From contig CM076142.1 in assembly GCA_038025085.1 (NCBI GenBank), positions 29,841,001-29,905,000 of the forward strand: DNA of 64,000 nucleotides, given 5' to 3'. The stretch is from Tetragonia tetragonoides (Eukaryota; Streptophyta; Magnoliopsida; Caryophyllales; Aizoaceae). The translations under genes were made by a program, and so were the position numbers. Within the stretch, counting starts at the first letter, position 1. Every line of letters begins with the position of its first letter. Shown piece by piece: positions 59,081 through 64,000 of this stretch. The notes beneath the pieces were generated by a model. That model made no database searches and was not told the DNA's origin. It was given only the letters and a program-made list of their open reading frames with translations.

Positions 59081-59974
59081 TGTTGGAAAATTATGCTTTA
59101 AAATTTAATTTTACGACTATTATTATTATTTGTTAGATGCCTAATTTCTAATCGGTAACATTTATTTGTATACCAATCTAAAGGCTCTAACAAGCTAATA
59201 GTTTGTCCTAACTTATCTTTTTATCTACGTAAAATTATTTTATCTAAATCCTTAATTTAGTATTTCGTGTTGACTATTCAAAGCGGTTTTATTATCACTT
59301 AATGTTGGTTGATAAATGTTGGGATTTGTAACGTTTCTTTGATTTATTTCTGTAATCGGTACTATTTTATTGTCCTTGTAACTCTTATTTTGATGGCTAG
59401 TTAAAATAAGGGAGGTTATGGTTTATCATTTAAAGTGTTGATTATAAAAGGGAGTTTTAGCCATTCTTGTGGATAGATGGGAAAGAGTTATATTTCCAAA
59501 ATAAAGAGATAAACACTTCTCTTCCTCCCTACTTTGCTTTATGAGATGAACGAATAATACAATTCCAACAAATATTACTTTGATGGTTTTTCTACTATAA
59601 ACTAGTATTTTGAGCATGGGTGATTTGGTGGTTCGGGAGAGCTATTGGCTGCACCTATAGCTTTCGACGGGTTGTTGTATCTGAGGTGGAGACGCCATGA
59701 TAACAAATTTAAGCCTCGTGCAGGAGGGGCGTTTCTTCTTCACGGAAAGTGTCCAACATGCCTCAACCCATAATCCCAACTAAAACAGGCTAATTCTAAT
59801 CCTTACTCTCTTTTATTTATGTTGTTATGCTATTGATCATATTGATGTATTTGAGTGTTTCATTTACAAGAATTATACTTGTAATGTTGTTATATATGTT
59901 GATGAATAAAGTTTGAGGTATGTTAAATTGACAGAAATTTCATTCCCCTATTTATTCGAATAAATTTTCCAACA
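59081..59974. repeat. Ty1/copia-type solo LTR, 894 bp, TSD CGTTC
   Basis: The termini TGTTGGAAAATT and AATTTTCCAACA are a perfect inverted repeat beginning TG and ending CA, typical of Ty1/copia LTRs. CGTTC flanks both sides (59076-59080 and 59975-59979). No internal region or partner LTR is present, so it is a solo LTR left by LTR-LTR recombination. Confidence 0.88.
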
Positions 59975-60132
59975 CGTTCCCGTCGGAGTCAGTCATGCAA
60001 CCGGTTCTTTCACCTACTTTCTGCCTCCTTCACCACTTCCCCCTCCTCTCCTTCCAAAATCTCCCATAGACCCAAACTCTTTATGTTCCCGTTTAGCCTC
60101 CAATCCTTAAAAATAACCTATCTCAAATCCTT

Positions 60133-61106
60133 TTGCGCCACCTTCTTTCAACCCTATTTCATTCCATCCCCTTTGCCTCCGAACCTTCCCCCCTGCCCAT
60201 ACCTCCCTCTGAGGTCTTTGTTACTTTATCTCGTGAGGAATATGTGGAATCGAGCCACCCTTTGCTCCAAGCAATTATTTGTAAAGTTATTGGGAGATCT
60301 TTCTCAACTGTTTATCTAGTTGAAACTCTACCAAAAGTCTAGGGTCGTAAAAAGCTTGTTGTGTTTTCCTCTATTGGAAAAAGTTTTCTTGTGGCAAGAT
60401 TCACGGCAGAATTTGATTTCAACAGAGCCCTCTCTGATGACCCTTGGAAATTAAATGGTAGCTCTGTCTATCAAAGGTCGAGGGAACCGGGGTTTAGTGC
60501 CACTGCTTCCAAACTCACCAAAGTCCTAGCTTGGATTTCCCTACCGGGATTACCAATTGAATCCTATAAACAACATATGGTGGAAAAGATTGAGAATTTG
60601 ATTGGAAAATTAATAAAAAGTAATGTCCATACCATAAGAGGGTTGAACAAGCGAGCATTTAAACTTTGTGTTCAAATTGATCTTTCTAGCCCAAGAAAGG
60701 ATTTTGTTATAATTGGCTTTGTTAGGAAGGAAATTGTGTATGATGATCTTCCCAGGTTTCCTCAGTTTGCAAAGCCATGGACCATGCCACAATTAATTGT
60801 TCTGATAAGGTAACACAACGAGAAAACAACGTTCAATCTTCGGCAATACAACAAGAAATTCAACCTTCGGCAAAGAAATCAAAAGATGTTCACACCAACA
60901 AAGGCAAGGGAAATGATATTGAAAAAATTGGTTCACATCCACCTGATTCGGCTATTAATCAAGATGCTCTGGGTTTGTCCTTGGATGGTGAAGATTGGAC
61001 TAGAGTTCGCCAGAGAAATCACAGTAAATCCGTCGAAGGTCGCCGGAGATTTGGGAGATATTACCAAAGAGGAAGGTCAGAAAGTCGTAGAGCGCGGGAT
61101 AAGTAG
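60133..61106 (+). pseudogene. LINE ORF1 (DUF4283), decayed
   Basis: A Pro-rich start leads to ICKVIGRSFSTVYLVETL, TAG at 60340-60342, then the DUF4283 core: FTAEFDFNRALSDDPWKLNG, LAWISLPGLPIESY, FKLCVQIDLSSPRKD. The knuckle region is damaged: the first two Cys are not seen, and after a frame change near 60775 only HATINC remains, followed by a Lys/Arg-rich tail ending SRRARDK at 61106. It is a nucleic-acid-binding LINE protein by family; this copy is non-functional. Confidence 0.8.
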
Positions 61107-62262
61107 AGCATCCTATTTTTGTGCAAAAAGAAACGCTGCAATGCGATGTGATTCGCAGAACCTGCATTCTAGTGGGTTTACTAGTCACACGATAAATTGG
61201 GACATGGGTCAACCCAACAAGCATGTGGACTCTATCCCAGTTGATTATGACAACTCATCCATTCTTTTCTCTAACCCTTTTTACTTTGTTGAAGACCCGC
61301 CTGAAGATTCTCAAACCTGACCCGCCTACTGCCTTGTTCCCCAAACCCGTTAACACACATCTTTTTTCTTTTCATCCTTCCGTATACCCCCTTGACTCAC
61401 CCCAACCAAACAGAAATCTAACCTTAACTTTTCTCTCTCCTGATTCTATCCCACCTAACCACCACCAAAACCAAGATGGAAAAGTCCACCACCGTCTCCT
61501 CCCCTCCCACCGCCACAAACAACCCTTCAAGCCCGAGAGCAACCAGTCTACATTCAAGAATCACTATGCCATCCTTTCCACCCCCATCTCCTTATGAAAC
61601 CACAATTCAAGATCCAGACAATTCTGAATTTTTTCAAACCAGGCCCATCCATACCCCAAGAGTTGGACTCCAACTTGTTAGTCTACCTCATAGCTCTAAA
61701 TTTCAGGTCAATCCATCGAGTCCCTTCCTGTTCACTGAGGAAATTAATATTGAACCCATGCAAAGAGGCTCAAGCGTGGGTCGACCTCCTGAGGCTCACC
61801 AAGGAGGGGTAGGTGGCCTCAACCCACCTATTCAATCCCACGGATGTGAGTCATCATCACTTCGAGATACTGATTCGCGCCACTTCATCCCTCCCCACAA
61901 TCGACTCATACGTCTTCGGGCCAATTCTGCACCCCACAGAGACTCTCCTTAAACACCCCCCTATGATTCTCCCTCTATCACCAGTAGGATGTCTATTGAA
62001 CTCAAAATCGACAAGAATTACGATAGCCACCTACTCAAACGCACTAAGAATTCTTTAATTGGAGGTGGGCATAAAACAACGGGAACTCAATTTGGAGGTA
62101 AGAAACCAAGTACGGCTAAATCAAGAGAGGTTCATCAAAGCATGATGACACGAGAGAGATTTCAGAGAATCCTGCCAAAGAACTTCATGATAGATTCTTG
62201 GGACGAAAAGGAATGAGGAGCTTATAAAGAGCTGTTTGCAACACCCGATCTGGTTTCTGAAA
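61107..62262 (+). pseudogene. Pro/Ser/Asn-rich ORF1-ORF2 linker region of LINE, decayed
   Basis: Several overlapping plus-strand frames (61223-61597, 61476-61952, 61813-62058, 61989-62216) are Pro-, Ser- and His-rich and disagree on one frame. They probably represent a frameshifted low-complexity C-terminal extension of ORF1. I recognise no domain. Confidence 0.45.
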
Positions 62263-63673
62263 TGAATTTCCTAGCTTGGAACGCTAGAGGTATTGCACGC
62301 CATACTTTCGTGCAAATTTCATTTATCTCTGTCATGTCCATAACCCTGAATTAGTCATTCTCACAGAAACAAGAGTGAGTAGAAAAAACACTGAAACCAT
62401 TGTCGAAAAATTACCCTTTATGAATTCGTTGCTGATTGACCCCAATGGGTTTGCTGGTGGAAATCTTGATTTTGTGGTCGGAAAATTTAACTTTGACGTC
62501 ATTACTCAGAATATGCAATGTGTCCATGCCCATAATTCAGGTATCCTCTAAGAAAACCCCTTTTTTAATGTCCATGGTTTATGCAAGTCCTAAGTTTGAA
62601 GTGAGGAAAAATTTATGGAATGATTTTCGTGATATTGCTGCATCAAATTGACTTCAATGGTTAGTTATTGGTGATATGAATGAAGTTTGTGCCCCCCTGA
62701 AAAAGTAGGTGGCAATCCTACTAATCTGTCTAGGGCCCAATTGTTCAATGACATTTTGTTTGATTGTGGTCTACTTGATCTTGGTTTCTCTGGTAAAAAA
62801 TTCACATGGTCAAGTAAAAGGAAACATAAACCTATCTTTGGAAGACTTGATAGGGCCTGTGGTAATATGGGTTGGATCTAATTGTTCCCAAATTATAGAG
62901 TTCAAAATCTACCGTGTTTTTCGTCTGACCATTGTCTCATCCTCATGACCCTTGACTTTGACAGCAACTTGAAAAGAGAACAACCTTTCAAGTTTGAGTC
63001 GATGTGGTTGCTTGATCCTAGTTTCAGTCAGTTGGTCAAGAAAGTTTGGGCCAACCAGATGATGCCTTTATGTGAAAAAATTAACTCGTTTACTAAGGCT
63101 GCTACTATGTGGGACAAAGAAGTTTTTGCTAACATTTTTCATAAAAAAAAAGCTCACTGCTAGAATTGAGGATGTTCAGAAAAGATTTATTCATCTCCTT
63201 ATAATTTAAGCCTTTATGATTAGGAGGATAAACTTATTGAGGAGTTAAATTTTGTCATTTAGCAAGAGGAACAGTTCTGGATTATTGAAATCTACATGCA
63301 ACTGGCTGGAGAGGAGGAAAAGGTCAAAAATATATCCCTCATGGATAATGCGGGCAATGACATCATTGAACGTAAACAACTTGATAAACACGTTTGTAAT
63401 TATTTTAAGAGTCTACACCTGTCATGACCTTAGTTCATTTGTAGACTTCAACTCTCCCAGTGCTTATATGAGTCTCATTTCTTGAGTCTACACCACTACT
63501 GCTAGGGAGATTAAATAGGATATGTTTGCTATTGGGGCCCCATAAGTCTCCAGACCCAGATGGAATTCACGCCTTTTTTTTTATCAAAGTTTATGGGACT
63601 TAGTTGGGTCTGAAGTGTGCAAATTTATTCAAGAGGTGTTTTTACAGGGAGTTATTCCGGGCAACATTAATAC
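62263..63673 (+). pseudogene. LINE ORF2 fragment: endonuclease and start of RT, decayed
   Basis: MNFLAWNARGIARHTF at 62263 is a typical start of plant LINE ORF2. Endonuclease pieces follow in shifting frames: WLVIGDMNE (about 62656), LLDLGFSGKKFTWSSKRKHK, FGRLDRACGN (about 62836) and FSSDHCLI (about 62918). The linker reads KREQPFKFESMWLLDPSF. The RT begins near 63545 with SPDPDGIHA-like coding, then VGSEVCKFIQEVFLQGVIPG, and is cut by the CACTA end. Many stops and frameshifts make it inactive. Confidence 0.8.
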
Positions 63674-64000
63674 CACTACAACAAAACAGTCTAGTAGTGA
63701 CGATTATTTTTACATGCTGTGAGGTTTATAAACGTCACAAAAATAAATAGTAGTGACAGCTGAGCGCGTAGCAAGTAATAGTGACGACTACACTTGTCAT
63801 TACTTTTGTGATATTTCCAAACGTCACTATATCATATTTGAAAAGCACGCCCGCCACAATTTTTTATATGCTTGGACCCACCATTAGATCACATTAGGCG
63901 TAACACTAGCAACTGATTATTTGCATCCATTTTTTTTTCTTTTGATAGAAGCAATGAAATAATTGAACATTTCAAGGAGTACTATATGGTACACACATAC
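63674..64000 (+). mobile_element. CACTA (En/Spm) transposon, left terminus
   Basis: CACTACAACAAAAC at 63674-63687 is the canonical plant CACTA terminal repeat. Subterminal motifs follow in both orientations: TAGTAGTGACG (63693), ACGTCAC (about 63735), TAGTAGTGACAG (about 63749), ATAGTGACGAC (about 63779), AACGTCACTA (about 63820). The element continues beyond the window, so its transposase content and the 3-bp target duplication (TAC upstream) cannot be checked. Confidence 0.85.

Larger units (their letters stand above)
60133..63673 (+). mobile_element. Second L1-type LINE, heavily decayed, truncated by CACTA insertion
   Basis: A DUF4283-type ORF1, an endonuclease region and the very start of RT occur in order on the plus strand. 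The RT is interrupted at 63674 by the terminus of a CACTA element and may continue past the window. The 5' end is unclear; the solo LTR at 59081-59974 may have inserted in its 5' region. Confidence 0.8.

Overview
This is a gene-poor plant nuclear window, almost certainly from a eudicot (possibly Caryophyllales, low confidence). The evidence is an intron-rich NPF (NRT1/PTR) transporter gene together with Tat-lineage Ty3/gypsy elements, a Sirevirus-like Ty1/copia LTR, L1-type LINEs with DUF4283 proteins, Stowaway, Tourist, Mutator, hAT-like and CACTA elements, and long AT-rich microsatellites. I see no bacterial-type genes, rRNA, convincing tRNA or CRISPR array.

Layout. (1) 1-8595: Tat-lineage element A, gag-only, with its 5' LTR cut by the window start and a full 3' LTR at 6787-8595. 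(2) 9667-10551: an apparently perfect 326-bp inverted repeat around a (TA)n tract. (3) 10563-15083: a decayed L1-type LINE, followed by a 123-bp direct duplication. (4) 16720-36068: a probable Sirevirus-like solo LTR with 5-bp target duplication TGATG, split by a 17-kb Tat-lineage element B (18055-35228). Element B has gag, protease, RT, RNase H, an archaeal-type RNase H and integrase, all broken. Downstream of pol it carries two spliced genes on the opposite strand. (5) 38213-49869, minus strand: an apparently intact four-exon NPF5-type transporter gene of 601 codons. Its long introns hold MITEs, a Mutator-like element and a TTA microsatellite. (6) 49870-58840: dispersed repeats, MITEs, a 600-bp hAT-like element and a minus-strand LTR-like region. 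(7) 59081-59974: a Ty1/copia solo LTR with TSD CGTTC. (8) 60133-63673: a second decayed LINE, interrupted by a CACTA element that runs off the window end.

The most interesting system is inside element B. Two antisense transcription units (27520-29074 and 29840-32603) encode plant-mobile-domain-like proteins. The second has seven exons; all six introns are GT-AG and phase 0. Each unit is preceded by a GC-rich block that resembles, in the same orientation relative to transcription, the block upstream of the TATA box in the LTRs of both A and B. Elements A and B also share gag, the 5' leader, a palindromic hairpin before the polypurine tract and a short conserved downstream motif. A may therefore be a non-autonomous relative of B-type elements.

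The only clearly functional host gene is the NPF transporter. Nearly all other coding sequence is transposon-derived and disrupted. Similarity statements come from reading the sequence by eye; no database search was run.
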